In this document: piece by piece, positions 46,549 to 55,419 of the stretch
How the letters are laid out: every line of letters starts with the position of its first letter
How positions within the stretch are numbered: the stretch's first letter is position 1
Source: Pelagibacterium sediminicola
GTDB lineage: Bacteria; Pseudomonadota; Alphaproteobacteria; Rhizobiales; Devosiaceae
Assembly: GCF_003390885.1 (NCBI RefSeq)
Contig: NZ_QMEL01000005.1
Coordinates: 1-64,000, forward strand
Direction of reading: 5' to 3'
DNA length: 64,000 bases
Notes under the pieces: generated by a model
Seen by the model: the letters and a program-made list of their open reading frames with translations, nothing else
What the model was told of the DNA's origin: nothing
The model's database searches: none
Program-made: the position numbers and the translations under genes

Positions 46549-48957
46549 CTACCACAACGCTCCCGTCCCAGTGACAAACCCCTGGGAATTCCCGCCCTGG
46601 ATATTCTCGAACGCCGCCGAGTGCACGCCGATGACCGAGGTGATGAGGTTCGCTCCCGTTCCCGGCTTGAACGCCTCGCGCACCCCGCCGCCTGCCGAAG
46701 CAACGCCGGTGGCCGGATCGATCCATTCCAGCCGCATGCCTGCGGGCATGTTGAAGGGCGTGGCGGGCTGTCCGCGCAGGGCCGCCCCCACGAAATCGGC
46801 AAAGATCGGCGCGGCAAGCTCGCCGCCGGTGGACGAGCGCCCCATCGAGCGCGGAATGTCGTAGCCGACATAAACACCTACCGCCAGTTCGGGGGTGAAG
46901 CCCACGAACCATGCGTCCTTGTAATCGTTGGTGGTGCCCGTCTTGCCCGCCACGGGCCGGTCGAGACGGCGCACCGCCGTGCCCGTGCCGCGCTGGACGA
47001 CGCCTTCCATCATCGAGGTGATCTGATAGGCGGTCATCGGGTCGAGCACCTGCGCGCGGTTGTCGATGATGTAGGGTTCCCCCTGCCCCGTCCATTCGGC
47101 CTGCTCGCACCCATCGCAGATGCGCTCGTCGTGGCGATAGATCGTCTGCCCGTAGCGGTCCTGGATGCGGTCGATCAGCGTGGGGGTGATCCGGCGCCCG
47201 CCATTGGCGATGGTGGCGTAGGCCGATGTCAGGCGCAGGACCGTCGTTTCGCCCGAACCCAGCGCCATCGAAAGCACCGGCATCAGATCGTCGTAAATCC
47301 CGAACATCTCGGCATAATCGGCAACCATGGGCATGCCGAGGTCCTTGGCCAGCCGCACCGTCATCACGTTGCGCGACAGCTCGATGCCGCGCCGCAGCGT
47401 CTGCGGACCATAAAATTGCTGGGCGTAGTTCTCCGGTCGCCAGACCGAGCCGTCCGCGTTGACGATTTCGAGCGGCGCGTCGAGTATCACCGAGGCCGGG
47501 GTATAGCCATTGTCGAGGGCTGCGGCATAAACGATGGGCTTGAAGGACGAGCCGGGCTGGCGCATGGCCTGGGTCGCGCGGTTGAACTCGCTTTCGGCAA
47601 ACGAGAACCCGCCGACCATGGCGAGCACGCGGCCCGTGCGCGGGTCCATGGCCACCAGCCCGCCCTCGATCTCGGGCACCTGGCGGAGCGCATAGACCCC
47701 GTCCTGATCGGCGACCGGCTCGACATAAATGACATCGCCTACGCTCAGAAGCTGGCTCAGCGGCTGGCTGACCCAGCCCACCGCCGATCCGGGCACCTGC
47801 GCCTCGACCCGCACGGGATCGACCCGTCCATCGACATCGATGGCGGGGCGCAAGCCTATATGGGCGAGGTTGTTTTCCATTTCGAGGACGACCGCCAACT
47901 GCCATTCGGGCACGTCGCGCAGGGGCGAAATCTGTGAGAGGGCAATACCCCAGTCGCCATCGGTCTCGATGGTCGCCACCGGCCCGCGAAAACCGCGAGC
48001 CTGATCGAAACCGATAAGCCCGTCCATCAGTGCGCGCCGCGCCAGCGCCTGCAAACGCGGATCGAGCGAGGTGCGCACCGACATGCCGCCGCCATAAAGC
48101 TGATCCTCGCCGTAAAGCGAGCCGAGCTGGCGGCGCACCTCCTCGGTGAAATATTCAGCCGAATAAAGCTGGCTGCCGCCCCGGCGCGGGATGACGTCAA
48201 GGTTCTCGGCCTTGAAGGCCTCCCCTTGGGCGAATGTGATGTAGCCGTTCTCGACCATGCGATCGAGAACCCAGTTGCGCCGCTCGATGGCCGCTTGCGG
48301 GCGCCGGAAGGGATGGTAATTGGCCGGCCCCTTGGGGAGCGCGGCGATATAGGCGGCTTCCGAATAGCTCAGTTCATAAAGCGCCTTGTCGAAATAATTG
48401 AGCGCGGCGGCGGCAACGCCGTAGGAATTGAGCCCCAGGAAAATCTCGTTGAGATAAAGTTCGAGAATCTTGTCTTTCGAGAAGGTGTTCTCGATCCTGA
48501 GCGCCAGCAGGGCCTCCCTGATCTTGCGGTCCCAGGTCTGCTCGGAGGTCAGAAGAAAGTTCTTGGCCACCTGCTGGGTGATGGTCGAGGCGCCGACCAG
48601 CCCGCTGCCGCCATTGAGCATCCCTTCGACATTGTCGCGCGCAGCCCGGATGACACCCGCGACGTCGATGCCGAAATGGGAATAGAAATCCTTGTCCTCG
48701 GCGGAAAGGAACGCGGCGATCACGTGGGGCGGGATGGTCTCGACCGGCTGGAACAGCCGCCGCTCGCGGGCGAACTCGGCCAGAAGCGTGCCGTCGGCGG
48801 CATGGACGCGGGTGGTGACCGGCGGCTGGTAATCGGTGAGCGAGGTATAATCGGGCAGATCCTCGCTCACGATGAAAAGATAGGCCCCGACCCCGAGCAG
48901 CCCTGCCAGAGCGACAAACACGCCAAACCCGAAGAGCCAGCTCAAAAGTCGAAACAT
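46549..48957 (-). CDS. mrcA: Penicillin-binding protein 1A
   Basis: An 802-residue class A PBP. A short cytoplasmic start and membrane helix (about 6-30) precede the GT51 glycosyltransferase domain with AAFLSAEDKDFYSHFGID and ASTITQQVAKNF. An OB-like insert comes next. The transpeptidase domain has the SxxK box in PGSSFKPI, SRN in ELSRNVMTVRL and KTGT in VAGKTGTTNDYKDAWFVG. It polymerises and cross-links peptidoglycan in the periplasm. The ATG at 48957 begins the conserved MFRLLSWLFGFG; a longer frame has no conservation. Neighbours amiC and prfB on the same strand match a common alphaproteobacterial order. Confidence 0.96.
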   Translation of the reverse strand: MFRLLSWLFGFGVFVALAGLLGVGAYLFIVSEDLPDYTSLTDYQPPVTTRVHAADGTLLAEFARERRLFQPVETIPPHVIAAFLSAEDKDFYSHFGIDVAGVIRAARDNVEGMLNGGSGLVGASTITQQVAKNFLLTSEQTWDRKIREALLALRIENTFSKDKILELYLNEIFLGLNSYGVAAAALNYFDKALYELSYSEAAYIAALPKGPANYHPFRRPQAAIERRNWVLDRMVENGYITFAQGEAFKAENLDVIPRRGGSQLYSAEYFTEEVRRQLGSLYGEDQLYGGGMSVRTSLDPRLQALARRALMDGLIGFDQARGFRGPVATIETDGDWGIALSQISPLRDVPEWQLAVVLEMENNLAHIGLRPAIDVDGRVDPVRVEAQVPGSAVGWVSQPLSQLLSVGDVIYVEPVADQDGVYALRQVPEIEGGLVAMDPRTGRVLAMVGGFSFAESEFNRATQAMRQPGSSFKPIVYAAALDNGYTPASVILDAPLEIVNADGSVWRPENYAQQFYGPQTLRRGIELSRNVMTVRLAKDLGMPMVADYAEMFGIYDDLMPVLSMALGSGETTVLRLTSAYATIANGGRRITPTLIDRIQDRYGQTIYRHDERICDGCEQAEWTGQGEPYIIDNRAQVLDPMTAYQITSMMEGVVQRGTGTAVRRLDRPVAGKTGTTNDYKDAWFVGFTPELAVGVYVGYDIPRSMGRSSTGGELAAPIFADFVGAALRGQPATPFNMPAGMRLEWIDPATGVASAGGGVREAFKPGTGANLITSVIGVHSAAFENIQGGNSQGFVTGTGALW

Positions 48958-49082
48958 ATACCGCCATTTCCCAAGCGCGGCGCATGGCGCCGACTGCGAA
49001 TCATAAATACCAGACAAGGATTAAATTGTGGACGGCGGGAGCAGATTTGTGATGGATGGGCGCTCAAAAGCAACATCGCAGC

Positions 49083-49207
49083 ACCCCTCATCCGACCTCC
49101 GCTTCGCTCCGGCCACCTTCTCCCTCAAGGGGAGAAGGGAACCCTGCGGAGTTCTCGGCTCTTGAGCCCCCCTCTCCCCTTGCGGGAGAGGGGTTGGGGG
49201 TGAGGGG
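49083..49207. repeat. Family A intergenic repeat, copy 3
   Basis: About 125 bp with arms ACCCCTCATCCGACC and GGGGGTGAGGGGT. The left hairpin is CCTTCTCCCTCAAGGGGAGAAGG, the linker CTCGGCTCTTGAG, and the right hairpin CCTCTCCCCTTGCGGGAGAGG. It fills most of the 281-bp gap between amiC and mrcA. Confidence 0.85.
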
Positions 49208-49238
49208 TGCGCGATGTCAAGCCTCGCGCCGGGACTGG

Positions 49239-50471
49239 CTACCCCCGCCCCTCGAAATAGATCGCCACCCCCCGCGCCAGTGCCGCCGCGACGCGGTTGA
49301 GCCAGGCGTCGGTGGTCAGGTTTTCGGTATCGTCGGAGTTGGACAGAAACCCCAACTCGATCAGCACCGAGGGAACGTCCGGGGCGTTGAGGACGAAGAA
49401 ATCGGCCTGCCGCAAGGGGAAGCGCCGCAACTGAACGGAAGGTTCGAGCTGGCTCAGGAGCGCCTGGGCGGCGGAATAGGATTGCCGACGCGTTTCCCGG
49501 CCGAAAAGATCGATCAGCACGTCGACGACGGCGGGGTCCTCGGGCGGACCGAACCCGGCAACGAGATCGGCGCGGTTTTCATTTTCGGCCAGCACCCGGT
49601 CCAGCGCGTCGAGCACGATGTCGCCGCGCGTATAGATGCTCGCCCCGCGCACATCCTCCTGATCGAACGAATCGGCGTGAAGCGAGATGAAAAGGTCGGC
49701 CCGGTTGGTGCGGGCCAGCGCGACCCGCTCGGCAAGGGTCAGAAAACTGTCGTTCTCGCGCGTCAGCGCAACGTCGAACTTGCCGGTCTCGACCAGAAGG
49801 CTCTGGAGCTTGAGCGCGAAGGCCAGCACGATATGCTTTTCCTCGAGCCCCGAGGCGGACTTGGCCCCGCCATCCACCCCGCCATGCCCCGGATCGATGA
49901 CGATGAGCGGGCGGACGGTGACCTCGGCGGTTGTGGTTTCGCCCGGCGCGGTCTCGGTGCTGTCGAGCGCGGGCTCGGCAACGGGCGCCGCCTCGTCGGC
50001 GGGAATATCGCGCACATTGGCGGCGAAATTTTCAGCCGTGTCGGGAATGAGATCGATGACGAGCCGCGCCGGCTGATCCTCGAACGCTTCGAGGATATAG
50101 GATTGCTGCACGCGTGCCGGCGCGGTCAGTTCCAGTTCAGCCCGCACGCGCTCGGCCCCGGCCGAAGCGATATCATAGCTGGAGACCAGCCCGTCCCCGG
50201 CCACCTGCCCCCCGCTGTCCCCGGACTGGGCGCGCAATTCGATGATGACCCTTTGGGGCGCGGCCAGCGTATAGATGGTGAATTCGGTGGGGTTCGTAAT
50301 GTCGAGCACCAGCCGCGCCCGCTCGGCGGTCGAGGTGACGCGCGAATCGAGGATGGCGGGCAATGCGGCGGTTTGCGCATCGGACGCATCCTCCTGCGCC
50401 AGCCCGGGCGCGGCGGGAAAGACGGCGAGGATCAAAAGGACAAGGAGCGCCCGCAAAGGTGCAAAATTCAT
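49239..50471 (-). CDS. amiC: N-acetylmuramoyl-L-alanine amidase with AMIN domain
   Basis: A 410-residue periplasmic amidase. A signal peptide (about 1-25, cleavage after GLA) is followed by an AMIN targeting domain (about 40-145) and an Amidase_3 catalytic domain (about 185-405). Zinc-site residues are visible in VIDPGHGGVDGGA, GLEEKHIVLAF and LFISLHADSFD, with the catalytic glutamate in SVLIELGFLSN. It splits the stem peptide from the glycan strand during daughter-cell separation. Amidases of this type need an activator, and the M23/LytM protein at 42740 is a candidate. Divergent from rne, with a 600-bp gap between them. Confidence 0.95.
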   Translation of the reverse strand: MNFAPLRALLVLLILAVFPAAPGLAQEDASDAQTAALPAILDSRVTSTAERARLVLDITNPTEFTIYTLAAPQRVIIELRAQSGDSGGQVAGDGLVSSYDIASAGAERVRAELELTAPARVQQSYILEAFEDQPARLVIDLIPDTAENFAANVRDIPADEAAPVAEPALDSTETAPGETTTAEVTVRPLIVIDPGHGGVDGGAKSASGLEEKHIVLAFALKLQSLLVETGKFDVALTRENDSFLTLAERVALARTNRADLFISLHADSFDQEDVRGASIYTRGDIVLDALDRVLAENENRADLVAGFGPPEDPAVVDVLIDLFGRETRRQSYSAAQALLSQLEPSVQLRRFPLRQADFFVLNAPDVPSVLIELGFLSNSDDTENLTTDAWLNRVAAALARGVAIYFEGRG

Positions 50472-51071
50472 ACCCGACTCCGTTTGGCGCGCACCTTATG
50501 CGATTCTCCGGCATTTTGAGGGCCTGCTTGCATCGGCACGAAACACTCCCCACATCGGGCCGATGTTCAGCCCCAGATTGCCTATTGCCAATCGGGGGGA
50601 ACACTCGTAAGGACAATATTCGGGCCCGAATATCGTTTGCGGCGAGGCCATTGCATCGTTTTGCGCCTTTTGAAAAGGCCGGTGGCAATTGCTCCTGATC
50701 GCGCAGCGGCTAGATGCCCGGATGAAGGATATTGGCCCTCATGGGCCGCGGCGGGTTCAGTATCGTGCCCGCCGGTTGCGCGGAAGGACCGTTCCGGTTT
50801 CCCAGCCGTGCGACACCGAGTTTGAGCGGCGCGAGGGCAGAATTTCCCTTCCCGCTCTGAGGATGAGGTCGAATGGGCACTTCGCTGGCAAGAAGCGACA
50901 CCGCAGATTTTCTGTGCCGCAGCCAGTGGCTCGATGCCTCCGCGACCGAACCCCAAACCTCCCCGGACGTCCAAGGCGTCCTTTTTCACACGACATACGC
51001 CTCGCATGGCGCCGGCGCCCATCTTCATGGTGGACGCGGCATCGGCGCGCGAGCGCGCGGAGTTTTCTTAA
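50472..51071 (+). other. 600-bp gap: probable long 5' leader of rne
   Basis: This divergent gap separates amiC from rne. No convincing gene is present: the reading frames here lack ribosome-binding sites and resemble no family. In other proteobacteria rne has a long leader that RNase E itself cleaves, giving feedback control of its own mRNA. The length here suggests the same. I did not identify a definite promoter or hairpin by eye. Confidence 0.45.
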
Positions 51072-53684
51072 ATGCCTACAAAAAGAATGTTGGTGGACGC
51101 CACCCACCCGGAAGAAACGCGGATTGTCGTCACTAGCGGCAACAAACTCGAGGAATTCGACTTTGAGTCCGCCGAACGGCGGCAACTGAGGGGCAACATC
51201 TACCTCGCCAAGGTCACGCGGGTCGAACCTTCCCTGCAGGCGGCCTTCGTCGAATATGGCGGCAACCGCCACGGCTTTCTCGCCTTCTCGGAAATCCACC
51301 CCGACTACTACCAGATCCCGGTCGCCGATCGCGAAGCCCTGCTGAAAGCCGAAGAAGAGGCCGAGGAGGAGGAAGCCGCGCTCGACGATGCCGAGGCCGA
51401 CGGCGGTGACGACGACCACCACGATGACGACGACAATGGCGAGAATGGCGACAACGGCGATTCCAGCCACGATCTCGACGCCCCCAACGCCGCAAGGCCC
51501 AAGGTCGTGCAGATCGGCGAAGGCGATGCACTGGAAGATATCCAGGAGCGTCCGCGCCGCAGCCAGCGCAAATACAAGATCCAGGAAGTGATCAGGCGCC
51601 GCCAGGTGCTTCTGGTCCAGGTGGTGAAGGAAGAGCGCGGCAACAAGGGCGCGGCACTCACCACCTATCTTTCGCTCGCCGGACGCTATTCGGTACTGAT
51701 GCCCAACACGGCACGCGGCGGCGGGATCTCGCGCAAGATCACCAGTGCGGCGGACCGCAAGCGTCTGAAGGAAATCGCTTCCGATCTCGAAGTGCCCCAG
51801 GGCATGGGCGTGATCCTGCGGACCGCCGGAGCGGCGCGCACCAAAGCCGAGGTCAAGCGCGACTTCGAGTATCTGATGCGGCTGTGGGAGAACGTGCGCA
51901 CCCTGACGCTCGAATCCACCGCCCCCTGCCTCGTCTATGAGGAGGGAAGCCTCATCAAGCGCACCATTCGCGACCTTTACAACAAGGACATCAGCGAAGT
52001 CCTCGTGGCGGGCGAGGCGGCCTATCGCGAGGCCAAGGATTTCATGCGCATGATCATGCCTTCGCATTCAAAGAATGTGCAGATCTACAAGGATGATGCG
52101 CCCATTTTCTCGCGTTTCAATATAGAAACGCAGCTCGACTCCATGTTCCACCCGCAGGTGACGCTCCCCTCGGGCGGCTACATCGTCATCAACCCAACCG
52201 AGGCGCTGGTTTCGATCGACGTCAACTCGGGCCGCGCGACCCGCGAGCACAATATCGAGGACACCGCGCTCCAGACCAATCTCGAGGCGGCCGAGGAAAT
52301 CTCGCGCCAGCTTCGCCTGCGCGACCTTGCCGGGCTGATCGTTATCGACTTCATCGACATGGAAGAGCGCCGCAACAACCGCGCGGTGGAAAAAAAGCTC
52401 AAGGACTGCCTGAAGAACGACCGCGCACGCATCCAGGTCGGCCATATCAGCCATTTCGGCCTGCTCGAAATGAGCCGCCAGCGCATTCGCTTCGGGGTTC
52501 TGGAAAGCTCGACCCACTCCTGTCCCACCTGCGCGGGCACCGGACTGGTGCGCTCGGTCTCCTCGGTCGCGCTGATGGTCATGCGCGCCATCGAGGACCA
52601 CGTGCTGCGCAAGCCGGGCCAGTCGATCAACGCCAACATGCCTGCCGAAGTGGCGCTCTATATCCTCAACACCAAGCGTGAAACGCTGCTGGCGCTCGAG
52701 GCCAAATACGGGCTGTCGATCACCATTTCGGCGCTGTCCGATCTCGTGGGTTCCCAGTTCAATATCGAACGCGGCGAGGCCCGCACACCGGTTTCGGCCG
52801 CCGCCGTCCAGCATATCCGCGCCGATTCCGCCACCATGAGCGATTATGACGAGGCCGAGGGAGAGGCCGAGTCCGAAGGTGAAGAAACCGCCGACGCCGA
52901 CAGCCACGTCCAGCGCGACGGCAAGCGCCGCCGCAGGCGCCGGCGTGGTCGCGGCGGCAACGGTAACGGCGATAGCAATGGCAATGGCACTGACGCCGTG
53001 TCGCCCGAGGAAGCGGCAACGCCCGATGCCGAAAGCGGCGATACCGAGGAGGGAACCGCTCCCCTCGCCACCTCTGAAGACGACGACGATCATCCGCGCA
53101 AACGCCGCCGCCGCGGCCGCCGTGGCGGACGCCGCAACCGGCGCGGACAGGATGGCATGGAGACCGACAACGGCGATGACGAGGGTTCGGCGGAAGCCGA
53201 AGCCATGGACGCCGTCGAGGGCCGCACCGCCGAACCGGCTCCGGTCGAGGACGACACGCCCCCTGCCGATGCCGCCCCTGTGACCGAGGCTGAAGAGCAG
53301 CCGGTCAAAAAACCCCGCCGCACCCGCAAGCCCGCCGCTGCCAAGGAAGTGGAAGCCGAGACGGCAAGCGAACCGGTGAGCGAGGAACCCACACCCGTTG
53401 CGGAAGAACCGGCACCCGAAGCGCGCGAAGAACCCGTCAAAAAGCCCCGCGCACCGCGCCGGAGAGTGACGAAAAAGGTTGAGGCCGAAGCCCCCGCCGA
53501 GGAGGAGGCGAGCGAACCGGCAGCCGAGGAGCCGGCGCCCGAGCCGGAAAGTCCGGCTCCCGCCCGATCGCGCAAGAAGGTGGTGCCCGCCGACGAAATC
53601 GTCACCTCGTCAACCAGCACCGGCGAGGAAGAAAAGCCCAAGAAAGCCGGCTGGTGGCAGCGGCGGCTGGGGTTGGGTAGCTAA
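51072..53684 (+). CDS. rne: Ribonuclease E
   Basis: An 870-residue endoribonuclease and scaffold of the RNA degradosome. The N-terminal S1 RNA-binding domain (start MPTKRMLVDATHPEETRIVV) is interrupted at about 95-140 by a very acidic insertion rich in Glu and Asp. The catalytic region contains VSIDVNSGRATREHN and LIVIDFIDMEERRN with the metal-binding aspartates. The zinc-link HSCPTCAGTG supports tetramer formation. The C-terminal third (about 590-870) is disordered, with Arg-rich patches such as RRRRRRGRGGNG and RKRRRRGRRGGRRN alternating with Glu/Pro/Ala-rich stretches. The length and the long arms favour RNase E over RNase G. Ends in a short WWQRRLGLGS motif. Confidence 0.96.
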   Translation: MPTKRMLVDATHPEETRIVVTSGNKLEEFDFESAERRQLRGNIYLAKVTRVEPSLQAAFVEYGGNRHGFLAFSEIHPDYYQIPVADREALLKAEEEAEEEEAALDDAEADGGDDDHHDDDDNGENGDNGDSSHDLDAPNAARPKVVQIGEGDALEDIQERPRRSQRKYKIQEVIRRRQVLLVQVVKEERGNKGAALTTYLSLAGRYSVLMPNTARGGGISRKITSAADRKRLKEIASDLEVPQGMGVILRTAGAARTKAEVKRDFEYLMRLWENVRTLTLESTAPCLVYEEGSLIKRTIRDLYNKDISEVLVAGEAAYREAKDFMRMIMPSHSKNVQIYKDDAPIFSRFNIETQLDSMFHPQVTLPSGGYIVINPTEALVSIDVNSGRATREHNIEDTALQTNLEAAEEISRQLRLRDLAGLIVIDFIDMEERRNNRAVEKKLKDCLKNDRARIQVGHISHFGLLEMSRQRIRFGVLESSTHSCPTCAGTGLVRSVSSVALMVMRAIEDHVLRKPGQSINANMPAEVALYILNTKRETLLALEAKYGLSITISALSDLVGSQFNIERGEARTPVSAAAVQHIRADSATMSDYDEAEGEAESEGEETADADSHVQRDGKRRRRRRRGRGGNGNGDSNGNGTDAVSPEEAATPDAESGDTEEGTAPLATSEDDDDHPRKRRRRGRRGGRRNRRGQDGMETDNGDDEGSAEAEAMDAVEGRTAEPAPVEDDTPPADAAPVTEAEEQPVKKPRRTRKPAAAKEVEAETASEPVSEEPTPVAEEPAPEAREEPVKKPRAPRRRVTKKVEAEAPAEEEASEPAAEEPAPEPESPAPARSRKKVVPADEIVTSSTSTGEEEKPKKAGWWQRRLGLGS

Positions 53685-53706
53685 ACGATCAGCTTGCCTC
53701 CGTCGC

Positions 53707-53788
53707 TATCCCGGGCTCGACCCGGGATACACAGCAAACCATCCAACACGGTGGACTTTGCAGCATGGGCCCCGGCTTTCGCCGGGGC
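53707..53788. repeat. Two palindromic units downstream of rne
   Basis: TATCCCGGGCTCGACCCGGGATA (53707-53729) and GCCCCGGCTTTCGCCGGGGC (53769-53788) are strong hairpins of the CCGGG-rich type found widely in alphaproteobacterial intergenic regions. The first lies 22 bp past the rne stop codon and could terminate it or stabilise the mRNA. The remaining 53789-53931 shows nothing recognisable. Confidence 0.75.
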
Positions 53789-53931
53789 AGCAAAGGAGCA
53801 TGAGGCTCATTGCGTCAGAATCTGAAATGATCTAGACAGAAGAAATTCGATGGAGGCGGGCGTCGGCACCCAAAAAGGTCGAGCGAACGCGTGCGGGGAG
53901 TTCCGCGTAACAAGCCGTTCCATCGCCGTCC

Positions 53932-55077
53932 TCACGCCCCCGAGCGCAAAAACCGTTCCATCCGCTCCAGCGCTTCCTCGATGTTTTCGCGCGTTCCGGC
54001 GTAGGAAAAACGCATGTAGCGGCTTCCGTTGACGCGGTCGAAGTCGGCGCCGGGGGTTGCCGCGACACCCGCCTCGTTGAGCAGGCGCACGCAGAAGTCC
54101 ATGGTGTCGTTGGTGAAAGGCGCCGCGTCCACATAGGCATAAAACGCACCATCGGCGGGTTCGGCGGAAGCAAAGCCGAGGCGTTTGAGGCCGTCGGCAA
54201 GCAGCAGCCGGTTTTGCGCATAGTCGTCGCGGCGCTGGTCATAGACCACGCGCTGGTCGAGCGCGGCGAGCGCGGCGTGCTGGGATACCGACGAGGCGGA
54301 AATGAAAAGGCTTTGCGCCATCATCTCGGTGCGGCGGACGACATCTTCGGGCATCACCAGCCAGCCGATGCGCCAGCCGGTCATGCAGTAGTATTTCGAG
54401 AAACTGTTGATCACCACGTGGTCGGCGCTGGTTTCGAGGGCGCTGACATCGCCCCCGGCGTAGTTCAGCCCATGATAGATCTCGTCGGAAATGAATCGCA
54501 CGCCCAACCGGTCGCAACAGGCAATGATCGCCGCCAGTTCTTCCTTGTCGAGCACGGCGCCGGTGGGATTGGCGGGACTGGCGAGCAAAAAGCCCTCGAA
54601 GGGCATTTTTTCATAAGCCGCCTCGATGTCGGCAACGCTCGGCTTCCAGCCATTGGCCGCGCTCAGAGGGATTTCGGCAACGCTCATGTTGAGCGAGGCG
54701 AGAATGTTGAGATAGGCCGGATAGCCGGGCCGGGTGACCGCAATCCGCGCGCCGGGCGCAAATGCCGAAAGGAATGTGAGGATAAAGCCGCTCGACGACC
54801 CCATGGTGATAAGGATACGCCCGGGATCGACTTCTGCGCCGTGCCTCTCTCCGTAATAGCCCGCAAGCCGTTCGCGCAAGGCTGGAAGACCCTTGGCCGA
54901 GGTGTAACCCATGGGCCTGCCAAGGCACCCCCTCACTGCCTCGAGCACCGCCGGAGCGGGCGCACCCCCCGGTTCGCCAAGTTCGAGATGGCATATATCC
55001 CTGCCCTCCGCCTCGAGCATCTGCGCCCGGGCAAGAATCTCCAGTGCATAAAACGGTTCGATTGCGGCAAGAGTCAT
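53932..55077 (-). CDS. Class I/II pyridoxal-phosphate aminotransferase
   Basis: A 381-residue fold type I aminotransferase. It shows EGRDICHLELGEPGGAPAP and the PLP phosphate region MGSSSGFILTFLSAF. ASPANPTGAVLDKEELA and FISDEIYHGLNYAG follow, and the Schiff-base lysine lies in NSFSKYYCMTGWRIGWL. The late RFSYAGTRENIEEALERMERFL carries the substrate-binding arginine. It exchanges amino groups between amino acids and 2-oxoacids; the specificity (aspartate, aromatic or other) cannot be decided from sequence. It is divergent from the DsbA-like gene and convergent with rne. Confidence 0.9.
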   Translation of the reverse strand: MTLAAIEPFYALEILARAQMLEAEGRDICHLELGEPGGAPAPAVLEAVRGCLGRPMGYTSAKGLPALRERLAGYYGERHGAEVDPGRILITMGSSSGFILTFLSAFAPGARIAVTRPGYPAYLNILASLNMSVAEIPLSAANGWKPSVADIEAAYEKMPFEGFLLASPANPTGAVLDKEELAAIIACCDRLGVRFISDEIYHGLNYAGGDVSALETSADHVVINSFSKYYCMTGWRIGWLVMPEDVVRRTEMMAQSLFISASSVSQHAALAALDQRVVYDQRRDDYAQNRLLLADGLKRLGFASAEPADGAFYAYVDAAPFTNDTMDFCVRLLNEAGVAATPGADFDRVNGSRYMRFSYAGTRENIEEALERMERFLRSGA

Positions 55078-55200
55078 CTAACAGTCCGATTTGAGGTAGG
55101 AACGCAGGAGCAAAAAGCGCAGCCCGTCCAGGGCTCATTGCCCGGTTTTCCAGAGCAATCCAATCCCGGGCTGGCCGGCGAGCCGGAAGAGGGCAAAAAG

Positions 55201-55300
55201 GCTAATTTCTAATATCAGCTTTATAAATAGAATTGATTACCGTGTCGATACAAGTATATGGTAATTTGTTCTATAAAAAAAATAATATTACGGAAATTAT
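55201..55300. other. Strongly AT-rich patch in a divergent intergenic region
   Basis: Only 23 of these 100 bases are G or C, against a clear GC-rich background on both sides. Runs such as CTATAAAAAAAATAATATTA stand out. It lies in the 342-bp gap between the aminotransferase and DsbA-like genes and probably holds promoter sequence, possibly with nucleoid-protein binding. No reading frame is supported here. Confidence 0.7.
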
Positions 55301-55419
55301 TGCCCTGTCCCGCCATCGGAGCCGACATCACGGATTCGGCAACAATAGATTCTTGCTTGCCCGCATAGCTCCGGCCCCATGCTAAGGAAAGGCCAAACAC
55401 AGGCGATTCGGAGCTGTCG

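Noticed and set aside
50689-51189. Plus-strand reading frames before and into rne
   Set aside because: They overlap the rne start in another frame, lack a ribosome-binding site and show no family match; the region is better explained as an untranslated leader.
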